From contig JABVXU010000226.1 in assembly GCA_013365365.1 (NCBI GenBank), forward strand, positions 22,871-86,870: 64,000 nt of DNA, in the 5' to 3' direction. The translations under genes were made by a program, and so were the position numbers. The stretch comes from Cruorifilaria tuberocauda (taxonomy: Eukaryota; Nematoda; Chromadorea; Rhabditida; Onchocercidae). The notes under the pieces are model-generated. The model was not told the origin of the DNA. It worked only from the letters and a program-made list of their open reading frames with translations, and ran no database searches. Shown here piece by piece: positions 11,066 to 26,000 of this stretch (positions are counted from its first letter, which is position 1; the number at the start of each line of letters is the position of its first letter).

Positions 11066-14000
11066 CTATTTCTTGCTTTCGGGATCGTTTAACGGATCGT
11101 CGAATAAATGCAGAAGATTGCTTCGTCGTGTCGTATACCGATTTTCTTCATTCGATGAAGGTCGTCGATCGTCCACCAGTGATGTTACCTCATCCTAAGA
11201 ATAAATAATTTAAAAGTAATCAAGAGTCTTATGATTAGTTTCTAGAAAAAAATTAAATAAAGATATCACTGATAAATAATGGAATTGGTAACGAACTAAT
11301 TACAAATCATGAAATTTAAAAATTGTTAAATTAGGTTCTTATCGTTTTTTTCTTTCAAAGTATAACAAATAGAAAGATATGCTCGTATTATTAAGTTTTC
11401 AGAAGTTTTTCCATTTATCAAAAAAACAAAGAGTTGCCTCATTTGGCTGCTGATTTCCGAAAATGGAATTCCGACGTCGTTCGATAGCACGAATGGTATC
11501 TCGACGTAGCGTCAAACGTCGTTCACTATTGGAACGATCAACTGCTTTGTTGCTTGATAGCGCAAAGAAGCGTTTTCTGAATGCGGCATCAAGCGTTTCC
11601 GTCTTCGGTCGATACATTGAACGCTTGGAAGATTCCAAATTGCGTACAATATTTCGACGTGAAATTGCTTGCTCCTCCTATGATTATTTTTTTTTAACGA
11701 AAAATTTTTTCTATTAATTGTTTTTATTATATTATTGTGTATCGATTGCTATCGATTATCATTATATTAATATCAGTGTTATATCAGTTGTTATATTATT
11801 AAAATTATTGCTAAATAAAAGCGAAATCAGCGGCAAATAGGTATAAAATATTAAAAGTGAAAAATAAAATAATAAAAAAATATTTTTAAATCAAGAACAA
11901 TTATTACAGCATGCTAAACTTCATAGTAAAATACGGACCGGTTGAGCATTTTCATCCGGTTCGTCAACTCCGCGAATAGCCTGTAGTTCACGTGCTATTT
12001 CAACCGCATTTTGCGCAACTAATTCATCTTCCGTCAAATGATCTACACGTTTACGCCAGCAAAATAATTCTGTTGACGCTATTATATGTGCCATAGTACC
12101 AAAACGATGTAATAGCATTCCTATGAACTGCAAAAAAAGTCAATCCACTGGAAGAAGACTTGCTAAAATTCACGTAAGCTTAAAAGAAAAAAGCTTATTT
12201 TGTGAAAATTATTTTAAACAAAAGAATTAATAAACTGTGTAAAATAAGGCCAGGAAGTATGAAGCATTAAAGTAAAATGAACTAAAAAAGAAATTTTATC
12301 AAGCAAAATTGAGAAATAAGATTAAACAAACAAAAATATGATATGATAAGAGAGAGAAAAGCAAAGGTTCATTTCTGGTAATGACCTGAATAATTAGAAT
12401 GGACATGAAGAAAAGTAGGAAGACAAGTCCGATCGGTTCCAACTGCAATCGTGTAACTACCCAAATTGGTTTTCGGATATCCGTACTACATGGAATTATT
12501 GTATGATTATAACGTGGGCCCAATGGCCATTCGATATGAATGCAATCTTTTTGTAATTGTAACAAAAGCACAATAATGATAAATACCGTATTTACCATGA
12601 AAAATCCTGAGCATACCTAAAATAAAGCAAGAAGTAGTTGAGACATTTAAAGGTTTAAAAATTTTCAATCATTCAATGATTGTGTTATATCAATATGATT
12701 TCAATGATCAAAATGATCAATCGAAATCCTGAAAATAATTTTTTACTTAAGAAATGCTTTATGAACGATGAAAAGATATAAAATGCTTTTTTTCATGTTC
12801 AACTGTAATCATTTATTATAATTAACTGATAATTGTTCGTGATTTAAAAGTGATAAAATCATTATTGCCTACAGAAAAATGATGTTCTTTCTTTTTCAAT
12901 TGAATTATACATCAGAAGAAGCATTATAAAGCTTATTCTTCCTTTCTCTCTCTTTCCCCTTTTAATTGAAAATAAACAAAGGAATCAATTTACTGATAAG
13001 TAATTTTCAAAAAAATAGAAAACAAAAGCTATATCATCATTTTTTTTGTCTAAAGTGAAACAACTTTGAAATCTCTAACCTTATTCCTCAATAATATAAG
13101 ACCAGTTCTAATATGTTTCTGCTCTAATTGATTATGAATAATTGGTGTTAGATATTTACTGATAAGATCATTCCAGAAAATTTCCTCATCCGGATCCAGC
13201 AATTCTTTCTCCGCTCTTCGAATACATTTATCATTTAACCATATTTCGCTCATGGAATTCCATTTACGATTACGCATAGCAGCGGCTGATTGATCGGTTA
13301 TATCATGATCATCTTCTATTTCTCCCTTAAAATTTAAATAATGTTTAGCAGTTTAAATTGAATTATTAGGTGCAATTACTACCAGATAAAAGTTAATTAT
13401 TCGATTAATAAATGTCAATAGAATCAAATGATACTATGCTTAGTAATGAAATAACTTTAATAATTTTATTTCCACTTATTTCAAAATTAGAAATAATTAA
13501 AATTTATTGGAACTACCGGATCTTCCATCATTGAATTATTCTCCCATCTGGGTGATTCTGAATTGTTTATTGGCGCTGTTACATATACCGGTCGAATTGG
13601 CATTCCGGTTGGTTGACATTCAATCCGATCCAATTTATCCATCACCTCACTTATTTTTCCATTTAATTGCCAAATCTATTAGCAAAATCAAAATTAATTT
13701 CAAGTTTTGACACTTCTCTCCTCCTATTTTGTTTCAATTCAACAAAACAGGAAGACCCATTTTCGAACATAAAACTTTCCCCAAAAAACCCACATTCTGG
13801 TGTTGCTCTCTCAGAATAAACCCTCATTCCTGATTTTGTTCTTCCGGACATCAAACCTGCATTCCTGATCTTGTTTTTCCGAACATACCTGTGCTATCTC
13901 TACTGATTTATCCCTCAAGCAACACATCAGACGGCATGCTGGTCCACAGCCAACTGATATTTCACTATCCATCTAAAGAAAAATTAAAACTATTTTTTGG

Positions 14001-17000
14001 TATAATAAAATAAATTAATAGTTAACAATTATAAATAATTTTATCCAATAATTGAGATTTGCAAAGTTCATATACGTGCAAAAATAGCAACACAATTAGA
14101 TAAAACCTAAAATTGGCCATTCTTTTTTAAATTAAAAAAATTCACTTCATTAGTAGTAGTCTTATCGCTGATAAGATCAATATGCTTTCCATACTTTCGC
14201 TTTGCAAAATCTTTTCCTTCCGCTGAAATCACTGATCTTTTTGTTTAAAATATATAATTATTTTCTTTACTTATTTGCACAAAAAATTGAATTATCAGTT
14301 TAATCAATTTTTTTGAATAATTTCTGAACAGGAAAATGATCTCTATGATTTCACATTTGGATCCAAAATTTTCATTTAATTTCATTAATCCAATTAATTT
14401 TAACCTTTTGGATCTTCTCGTGTTCCCCAAGCAATATTATTCAAATTGCATAAGCTATAGATTGGAAGTAACATATACATGCATGGTATTGCCAAGAAAT
14501 ATAGAATCCCAGGTGTTATACAGGTAAATTCCAATGGATGTAATATAGCGGCAATGATAAAACTAAAAAGCGAAAATGATATTTTGCATTGTTTTTTCAA
14601 AATCTCTTTATATTGAAACAATTTATAAAGTAATTAAAGTTTTATAGTAATTAAAACAATTTCAAATTCCACGAAATTAAACGAATAAAAAACAAAACCT
14701 TCCAATAACAAAGAGTAAGAAAATTGAATGTGGTGACATAATGCCATCTTTTTGCATTTGTATCGCTGTTCCAACAATTACAGCTGTCATTAGCATAGCA
14801 AATAACGCACCAATAATTTGTGCTGCTATTAGCTGAGAAAAACAACCATGGAATTAATTTAGCATTTAGTAAATAAGTAAAATATAGTAATTAAATTATT
14901 GAATTAATTAAATGTAAATAACACAAACTCTCAGATGCAAATAAGAAAATTAATTCGTGATTTTTTGCTTTATCAAATTCAATAGAGAAATAAAAAAGCA
15001 TGATAATACTTATCCTTTTGATATATATAGAAATTGATTAAAATATCATCGAATGATGATGAATTGATCTTAGCACTTATCATGAATTATTATCAATTAA
15101 TTCATAATCTTAACGATTTTTCGGATTTGAGAGATCAGAAGTAGAATTTTTATCTTTTTTTTCTGACTATAATAAATGCTATTAATTAGACCAGTTAGCT
15201 TGGATAAATGAATGGATCATAGAAATGAAATAATTATACCTGTTTTTCCGAATCACTAATGAGACACATGAAGCAGAATGTTGCAACAGGTAAAGTAACA
15301 ATAAGCAGTGATAGAGAGGTATCAATGTTAAATGATATTGATAAAGCACCAACAACCATCAGGAAGATTGTTCCTGGGCCAAGAATTGATGAAGTTAGCA
15401 TTATGCATTGATATAATATATACCTAAATAATATACAAAAATTATAAAAAATTCATTAAAAAGAAATTAGCTATCATCTTAAACAAAAAGTAATTTCTGA
15501 GAAAAGAAGGAGAAAGAGAGAGAGAGAGAGAAAGGGAAAGAGATGAAGATGAAGAGAAGAAGAAAGGGAGATATTTAGAATTAGAAATTGAAATTAAAAT
15601 GATAATTCAGACTGTAAAGGGGAAATTATATCGTTTAATTTGAGAAATTGAGAAAATTTTCGAAAAAAAATGAAATCCCGAAAATTTTTAAAAAAATTGA
15701 AGCTTTTTTACTTTTAAAAATTGAAACTTTTTTTACTGTAACCTAAGAAATTGTTACCAAATGGAAATTGATTCATTCATATTGATAACATTTTGATAAT
15801 CCTGCAACAGGTCAATAATATTAGCTAAAGTTGAGGGTATCCAACGACGGCGCTGATTGAAAAATTCATTGAAGCCTTCTGGCGCATAGGTTAGAGCATC
15901 TGATGCCGCACAATATTCAACCCTAAACAGAAAGGAAAACTCTTAAAACTTCCGTTAAAATTTTCAAATTAACAATTAATCATTTCAGGAGATTCACTCC
16001 TACAAATGTGAAAGCAAAATGCTTAAGGCTTTATTGAAAATATAAACGAAAAGTTCTTATCATTTCTTATCAATTAGCTTTAATAATCGCAAATTACAAT
16101 GAGATATAATTAATTAAAGCTTACCGATAACCTCGTTGTAAAAGTAAGGTACATAGCCAACGATCTTCACCCTGATCATATTGAATGAAATCGACTGGAT
16201 TTTCCGCCTGAAATAGTACAATTCGAAAAATTGTAATTAACGTTTGCCAAAAATGACCAATGATAAATATTCGAAAACAAAATCAATATTCTGTTAATCA
16301 ATATTCTGTTAAGATATTTATGTGCATGAAACCTTCGATGCATATCTTCTGGTAACATTATCATCCATTAGAGCTAATGATCGGAATAACGAGAAGCAAC
16401 CAGGTGAGCAGAGTACACAACCGATCATATGCTCCGTTGCTTTTTGTAGCCAATGACCAATTGCATATTCAAATTTCTGGTACCATATCATTAAACCTTA
16501 AAATATAATTGTTTAAAATTTTCAAAAAAAAAATTTGTTAAAAAAAGAATGAATAGAAAAGAAATTTGTAAATTTTTTTCAAAAAAAAAATCATTCCTTT
16601 CAGGTTCAATTTGTTTATAGCAAAAAAATTGTGGAAATTTTCGAATTACTTGGAAATGTCAATAGCTTCATCTGCAACCATTACCAGATCCACGTGGATG
16701 TATTCGACCACACGCTGCTCCAAGACGTCGATCTTTTTTCATCAGATCAACAAGTAGATGAACACATTGCGGTGAGAAGTCAACGTCACCATCCAACGTT
16801 AGAATAAACGTATTCTCCGAAATTATCTCTTTCCTCACTTCATCGTCCACTTTCATCATTAATTGATAACCGAGTAAATAGTACAGATACATCACCTGCA
16901 ATGATATATTTCAAGGTGAATTTGAGAATGAAATTATAATTTGAAACTTATAGATAGCAAGTTAAGATGTGAAATACATTTGAAATATGTATTCCTGAAA

Positions 17001-20000
17001 AGTTTTAAACGAAATCGAAAAGATAAAACAATGTGTAATCGATTGAAATGATAATCCTATAACACGATTACCTGAATTTAGAAAATGAATTGAAAACAAG
17101 CTTTACTTAAGTATAATAATTTTAATTTATATAAAAACATACCTGACTCCAACGTTTTCGAACTCGAATCTTTTGTTTATCTTTCAAATGTATCATTAAT
17201 CTATTTTTGCCAGGCATTATAAAACTCAAACGTCCACCATATGGAGTTGAAAATTTTTTCGGTGATTTTAATCTCATTTGAGTTTGATGTAACGCACTAA
17301 AATTTCAACTTATCAACAATTTTACTTTTTCTTATATCAGTTAAAGATTTCTTTATAGTCCTTATCAGTCATTTTCAATACTTAATTCAATTTACCTGAA
17401 AAATACAAACATATTTTTTTAAGAGAATAAGAAAAAACTAGTCGATAAGCAAAACCTGGCTGCTTCGTCAATTTTATCAACCAGTTGTTGAGCAAATTTA
17501 TTCATCACCGGTTCACCATATTCGTTAATATCGAAAGCATCATCAAAAAATATATGCGCTTCAAATTCGTAATAATCTGGATCGATAATCTTTAAGAAAG
17601 AAACAAAAAATCACTTTCTTCGTTTAGGTGGGAATTAAAATTATGAAACAAATTAAATAATAATTCATGAAAAGTAAAATTTACTTCCTGATTTTATCAG
17701 AAATATTCTACGTGTATTTTGAAATTCATAATTTTTTTAATAAAAAAAGAAACAAATTACTTTCAAATATTTTTGAGCGTTTCTTCTAGCGCATTGATCT
17801 TCATCAAGACGGAAAATACTCTTCAACATGCAAGTCATCTCGATCGCTGTTTCATGCCACATTGTTGCACAAACGTAAATTTTTGTTACAGCATCTGCTG
17901 ATGATGCCATTTCCCTTAAAAAAGAAAAAAGTATAAGTAAGCATTGATAGAAATCGTGATAATCAAGTGATAGTGAAGTAATAATCAAAAAACAGTAATA
18001 ATAAAGTACACGTGTTACGTGATCGATATGAAATTTTAATCTGAAAATTTCAGTTTTAGAGTAATACAAAATTTAATTTGATTCGTTAGAATCTTCCGAA
18101 AATTTTACTTCCAAAGTTTCACGCATTAGAAAAGAATTACTGATATATTGACATGAATTACTCAGTCAATACTTTAAAAAACTTACATGAATTACTCTAT
18201 CTATGGAGTAATTTTTAAATGCTTAGATAATTTCAGTTCTTATTTTCCAGCTAATCAAGAATGAACTGTTCAGTGACTTCATAATTTCATTTTGTTAATT
18301 AATCATCTTTTCTCAAATAATCAACAACAAGCTAACTTTATCATAGCTGTTTCGATTACTTTACCCGTGGAACCACTTGAAAGTGATGGAATCGGCTTTT
18401 TATAAGTTAATCCGAAGTTTATATCGGGTGTTGAAAATTCTTCCATATCGAAATCTAGGTCCTAGAGTATGCGAAATTATGAAATTTAATCATCTAAAAT
18501 AGGTTGGTTAAGTTTTCCTTATCACTTCCATTCCTTGTAGCTTATAGTATGTTCAAAAGAAAAAATTACTGTTTTATAAGATTCTAACCTCAGTTCGAAT
18601 CTTTGTCTTATCATCACAACGTCGATTTAATGCCAAACATTGATCAGTGAATAGAGCGCTATTGTATGGTAGAATAAAGAGTCTTTAAAATAACTTTTAA
18701 ATGCTTGAAATTCAAGTATTTTAAATTTTTGAAATAGTTTTGTTTGATTCATTTAAAATTGCTATTAGCAATTTTGAATGATTTCTTTTGAAGTTTGTTT
18801 TTTTTTCTTGAAACTTGATTTTAGAGAAAGAACTAAATATATATTCGTTAATCAAACATTAAACATTCTTAAGATACTTTATAGTCTATTAAATATTAAC
18901 ACAAAAATGTTGCATTAGCTAAAATTCATACTTGGCTGTTTTGGCAAGTTTTTCCTGACGTGGCCTCCAAAGATGTATTGTTATCCATAATTGTACCAAT
19001 AAAATAGCTATCCAAATTTGTGTCAAAGGTGAGAAGAAAAATTCCGATAAACTTTTCGTTGTGTCACATCTCCAGAACAGTTCCTGAAAACTATTACCTA
19101 AAAAGTCACACTGATTATTTTAGAAATTCAAGTTCAATATAATGAAATTCATAAAATGTGAAAAGTGAATTGCGAGAATTGATCAAGAATCGATTACTTG
19201 TGTGAAAGTTTCATAGAATCTTTGGGTTCTATTTCCTAAGTAATTCCATGACGATAAAAAAATTACTTTTAAATTTATTTCTTTATTCAGTTATTGAAAA
19301 AAATTTTTGATAAGAAAGAAAAACCTTTCCGGTAAGTAAGTATTCCAGAAAATTTACCTTAGGAAGAAAATTAGTTGAATGACAAACATTGGTGTATCGT
19401 TTCGTACACATCACGAATAATAAAGCAACAGTTGCCGGAACACTTAGCGCCATCGGTAACGCAAAACATGTTCGCTGTAGCATTACCTGAAATTTAATCA
19501 GTTTATCCGACGAGTTTCAGCAATAGTCATATTGTTAATTAACCTGTATTCATTAACATATTCTTAAATAATAGAAAAAAAAGTAAAATGAAATGAAATT
19601 AAAAAAGTAATAAATTACAATTTAATTTCATAAAATTAATCCTTAACTATTGAAAAAAATTCGAAAATTTTAATTCAATCGATTGAAACTATGAGAAATT
19701 TTTTATTAGAAAAATTTCTAATTTTAAAGAAAAAAAAAGTGGAGGAGAAATATAAATTATTACCTTACAAGCAAATTTCGAAGTATGTTGGGTAAGAATT
19801 ACAGCGATAGCTTGAATAAGTACAATCCAAAGAGCATCAAATGGAATTGTATATTGATTTAATTCCACGTAATCATCGTATATCTAAAACTATCGTTGTA
19901 ATTCAAACTTCACGTAATCACTGTATATCTAAAATTATTATCGAAATTCAATTTTAAGCGATCACCTTATCACTATAGCGTTATCATTGCAATTAACAGA

Positions 20001-23000
20001 ATAAGAATAAAATATTGAAAAAGTTATAAGCAAAATTATCAAAGCATGACTTAGGGTTAGTTTTTTAATTCTGAAAGCTACTCATGTATTTTTTCTTTAC
20101 TTAAAATTTAATTTTAGAGACATTTTGATTATTTTTAGTTTTAGAGATTTTTAGATAAACAAAAAATTAGTTTTGTATTATTAATTGCTACAATGTATTT
20201 TCCAGCTATTAGCATAATTGAATATTGAGTAAAAGTTTCTATACGTATTGATGTTTTAAAAGCAAAATGAAATCATCAAATAGTTTCATTCAATTTTAAT
20301 CGTTCAAAAAAAATCTTTAAATAGTTTCATTATAATGATTTCATTAAAATAGATTTATAATCTAATGAATTCTCTATTTCGCTATTATCATTTTATCGTT
20401 ATCATTGTTAAAACTGATAAAAATGTTTTAATTACATACATACATTGTAAGTATTTGGTGGTATTTCATATTCATCATCATCAATCGTTCGCTTTTTTCG
20501 GTTTTTAAAATTTTCCGATTTTTCTTTGACAAAATTCTCGGGTGATTTATTTGACTCAAAGTTATTAATTGTTGATTTCATATTTTGATCATCCGGTTTG
20601 TTCATCTTTTCAGTGAGGAATGACTGTGTTGATGATAATAGAGATTGTAATGGTTGCTTTTGATTTATCGATTGATCCAGGAAGAATCGAAAATTACGAT
20701 TATTCCGTTGATTGGTTAAATTACGATTTTTTAGTACAACAGATGGTTTCATCATTCGCTTACCAACGAAATTCAAAGTATGTGAAGTTGAAATTTCAGC
20801 ATTTTCTAAAGATAGAAATATTGATTTCCTACATATGTCACAGTTATTGATTAAATGCTTTAATAACTCTTGAAAGATAAGATGATATTAACAGTTGAAT
20901 AGAATCCGGAAAACATATACACATTTTATATTAACATCCATATCTAAAATTTCTCTTGATCAAGAGAGTTAAATTTCCGTTTTGGTAAATGCGAATTCAA
21001 AATTGAAATCATTATTAGCATTAATGAATTTTCTATATTCTGAAATACTCAAATACTAAATTATAGGAAGAATTTTGATTTACTTTATTGATGACCAACC
21101 ATTTTTAGCTATTTCCATTTCCACACGATCATAAAATTTTTTAATTTGAGTTTGATTTAAATGTCGCGCAGTTATTGTTAATAATTTTTCTCCAAATGGA
21201 TCATTCTCGAAGAGATCTTTCGGTGTTATGCTGAAATTTGATTTTTTTTTAAATTTGATCGGTTACTTTGAAACTGATTGGAACGATTGCTATTGAATCA
21301 TATTAAAAGTTTAATTGTTTAATTAGATGTTTATTTCATGAAGCTTACATTAGTTTTATTAATTATATACGGTATACGGTAGATAAAATTAAACAATATT
21401 TAATTTGAATTTGACGCTAACTTTCAATTCCAAATTTTGCTAAGACAATTTAATTAAAATCAAATGTAGGTGTTTTATCAAATGAAAGATACTAAGAGAT
21501 TAGCTAAAAGACAAATGATAAAGTTATCAGAAAAGATAGTGGAAGGTTTAACTTACCTATTAGTAATCATAAAAAGTACCATAAGTAAATAGATAATACA
21601 TTTCCATATAGAAATGAAAACGTATGTTTTTGATCGCCGTTCACTTAACGTAACAGCAAATCGTGCAAGTGCACGGATTGGTGCTAATGCACTTTCAATA
21701 TGCACAAAATTTTGCCACCAGCTAAGTGATACTAATATCAAACATAATGGTAAAATGAATTTAAATTTTTGCAGTGATACATTTAGATCCTGTAAAATTA
21801 AATTAATTAATTAATTAATCAATTCCAAGATTTTCTTAATTTTCAAAAAGAGTTAAAATGATAAAATAAATATCGTATGCGATAGAAAGATGAAAATAAT
21901 TTTATATCATTTAATAAAATTTGAGAAAAATATAACAAAGTAATATGAAAGTTAAAAATAATATAGCAATTTATATCAATTTATCAATATATCAATTTTG
22001 ACTGTATTTCAAAATGAATCAATAATCTAAAAACATCGAAGATTAAATTAATATATCCGTTAACTGATAAGTTGTATATTGACTGATAACAAATGTAATG
22101 CGATTAATTGTGAAATAATTTTAATTCATTCAAATTTTATAGAGAGGAAAAAAAAATTAATGGATTGAGTATTTTACTTATGACTTTAATGAATTAACGA
22201 AGCATCGGAGAAAGAAAACTATTTAATTTGTATGATTGTAATTTGTAAAATTCAAATTTTAAGCAACAAAAATATTTTCGATTTTAAATAAATTCTTCCC
22301 CGTTTTTCTTTCAGTCATTTGTTTTTAAATAAGTTTTAAATTAAATTTAAATTAATTGATACTTAATTTGTTGGACATTTGAAATCCTCAAATCATAAAA
22401 TTCACATAAATAAACTTGAACAAACAATATTCCATTTAATTAAGAAACAATTTATGATAATATTCTTAGTCACATTCTTTTGATATAGTATTGTTTAAAA
22501 ATTGACAAATTACGCAAAATTCTCAATCGATTAAAAATAAATTAAACTTTGTTTTTAATATAATTTAATTTTAAAATTTCACTTTGCTTTTCTTTTTTTT
22601 TTATTGGGCATGAAAAATAGGAATTCTTCTGACCGTTAGCACCCATAATGCGACAATTTGCACAATTATGCAAAGAATATCAGCGCCCATAAGTAAAATA
22701 GCTAAGCGATTCAGTCGACGGCTTAATAATAACAAGATATTTGGAATAAAACAAGCGAAATTAGTGAGCACTGCACCTATAAATAATTATTTAAATAGCC
22801 TAATTGTAAAATAGCCTTATTTACGTGACAAATTATTCAAATGCATTATTTATTAGTAAATCAAACTACGAATATTTGTTGTTATCCGTTTTTTCATTTC
22901 AAATGGTAAATGAAATGTCGGTGAAGTATGAAGCAAACTGACCGGTAATGGCATCTAAATTAGGCAATATTTTAATTGCTAATATACCAACACCAATAGC

Positions 23001-26000
23001 ATTCAAAGTTTCAACAATAAACACCTGCAAATGATTGCTAAGGTATAAATGAGGTTCGCTAGGATGGTAAGTTATAAGTGGTTGTAATGATAAGATAAAA
23101 ATTGCAAGGAATAATAATATACAATTCGCTAATAATCTATTCAAGAAATTAAATGATAAGTGATATTCTTAGTGATAACAATGAAGTCTATGGGAAAGAT
23201 AGAAGAAACGAATTATCAATTCATTAACTGTCATCACTCAAATTTCATTCTTTTATTGAAATTTAAATTTTGAAATATACTTACAGCAATAAATTGCGTA
23301 AATGTTGGCTTTTTAACATTCCGGAAGAATGCTCGATGAACGGAACCGATGAAGCATTGTATTTCCGGAATGCATAACGAAATATAAATTGCCCAAACCC
23401 ATTTTACAACATGTACTGGTAATACTTCTATTTGATTAGTTGGACTTTCTGGAATTAAAACAAATACTTCAGTTAAAGATATTGTATATGACGTTAGTTC
23501 AAATCTTGATAATTGGCAGTTTCAAGAATTTCAACTTTCAACTGGGCAAAGTAATGACTCGAAGTAATGACTTAATGACTCGAACATTAATGCTTTCCAA
23601 TCATCAATGATTCCTTACTTATCTAGATCGTTGATGACTTTTTCTTGATATTAAATCAGGAATAGCTCTCTCCTTATACCATATCACTAGTGACCCTTTC
23701 CCTTTCTCTCCACATTTTATTTAAATTTTCATCGCAAATATCACTGATAATAGAGTAGTTCGAAAGAAAAAGGCTAGGCTCAATATAATATTTTTATTAA
23801 CCATACCGGGGATTTTATCGTTGCAAACGGTTAAGTTCATCTTGATGGTACCAACTGCAGAGGTCATCAGTAGAAATGTTGCTTTTGCAACGATTGCACT
23901 TGAGAGGGTCAGAAAGAAGAGAAGACAAAAGCAGGTTACTTTTAATACTTGTAAGCTTACATCATACCAGAAACCTAAAAAGTTATTACTTCATATCAGT
24001 AATTTACCTTAATTTAAATGCAGTTATCCAAATCATTTTAAAAATTGCATGAAAAACAAAATCAAATGAAATGAATGAAAAAAGTTTAGTAGTCTCAATA
24101 TAAGCTTTAAAATATCAATTTTTTGAAATTCTTCATCACTCAGTCTGATAAGGAATTGTTTTAAATTAAATTAACTATCAAGTGATTTTTTATTTTAGTA
24201 AATTTAGTCGACTAAATTCAACAGATTTACAAATAACATTTTGTTGGTTATTAATTAAGAGAAAAATTAAATATTCCGTTTAAATGCTTTTAAATTAATT
24301 ATCACGTAATCATGCAAATAATTTCTTATTGGCTTTCAGGATAGAAATTAATGTCCATTTTGTTATCAATTTAATTTTGACTTTGAGCTCAGGCCGGAAT
24401 TAAATGAAAATTTTTACTAAACAGATTTCAAGTTCAAATCTATTTTAAGAGCACTAATTAATTAAGATGAGCTTCTCTAAGACTCTCGTTAACTAATTTC
24501 TGTGAATTTATTGAGATTCTAATAAAATGAATTTTACAAATTACAATAAAATACAATAATTTACAATATTATATCATATTCGTAGTAAATTTGATTTGAG
24601 TTCAGTAGTAAATTTGAAAATTTAATTTCTTTTTATATCATAGTTATCTTATTTATTAATCAATTTCTCATTTTATAAACTATTTTTAAGTTTTTACTAA
24701 TTAACTAACTGAATAAAATTTTAGAAATACCCGATCACCATTACACATATAATCAGTTTTATCAATTCTTGCTATTGCCTTTATCACATTAATATTTTCC
24801 TATAGAAATCGAATTCCGGAAAATTTTAAAGAATCAAATTCGCATTTTTCGAATTATGTTAATCAGTTATACAATTGAGTGTAACTTTATGAATGATACT
24901 TTTCTGTTATCGATAAGGATTGCTTAAATATTGATCATCAATTGAAGCTTCTAATTGGAACTAGCTAATTTAATAGTTCTCAAATAATTTTTCCATTTAC
25001 CTCGATTCAGGTTGTCCGGAGGTGATGGCAATAAACGAAATACATCCCATCCTCGTGGCATTGTTGTCCAGCTTAAACATCAAATACTCTCAAATTTAAG
25101 CATTTTTGAAACTTTGATGATAATTAGAAATTTTGAAACTTACCAAATAGTTTCTATTTTGGAATTTTTACTGCCAATAAGATGCATGTCGGATGTATAG
25201 GAATCACTTGATGTTGCAGGTAAAGGAAAACCACGCAGTCGTTTATACATATTGAAATGGTTTGAGCTATCGAAAGTGTTAGATGATATGGTATGATCTG
25301 TTCTAACTGTTCCATCAACAGTACAGTTTTCCAGTTTACTCATCTCAAATAAAAATTTAACAACGTCAGATCAGAGTATACGAGCAAATTTCTAACTATT
25401 TCATATCTCGCATAACACGTATTACTGTATATTATAGTAATAGTCACTAATATGTTATAGTATCATCATTATAACCTCACTTATTAGGTATTAAATTAAC
25501 TATGTAACAGTGTTAATTGGTAGGATTAATTTTGCTACGAAATTTTGATATGAATGAATCAGATTTCCTATTTTTCTAACAATTTATACTAAGTACAAAC
25601 ATTTGAAAACCTGAAATTTTAGATTTTATTGGACAATAAATAGGAGATGAAAAATACTTGAAATAATAATGAATAAAAGAGCAATGCTTTTATGCAATTT
25701 TGGTGCTAATAAAACTAGTTCTTGTTCTGGCACAAGCTATTGTTGCAATACTGGTTGTGCAGATATCGTTATTGTTGTAGCAATGCTTGTTGTTGTTCTT
25801 GATGCTATTGTTGTAGTAGTGATAGTAATAAATGCTGTGTCTTTGTTGCGGTAACAGTAATACTGTTAGCTATTGCTATTGTCGTAGTAATAGTTATAAT
25901 AATTACAAGCAGTTTAATCTGAGTATATTCGATTTGTCTTCCCTTTTTTTATTAGCTATTCGTTCGATCAGTAAATTATAAGCAAATGAATTTTGATGAA

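Noticed and set aside
11463..11717. Plus-strand 84-codon ORF
   Set aside because: Antisense shadow of the Arg-rich chitin synthase exon 33.
25669..25854. Val-rich plus-strand ORF
   Set aside because: Produced by the degenerate trinucleotide tract; no splice or family support.
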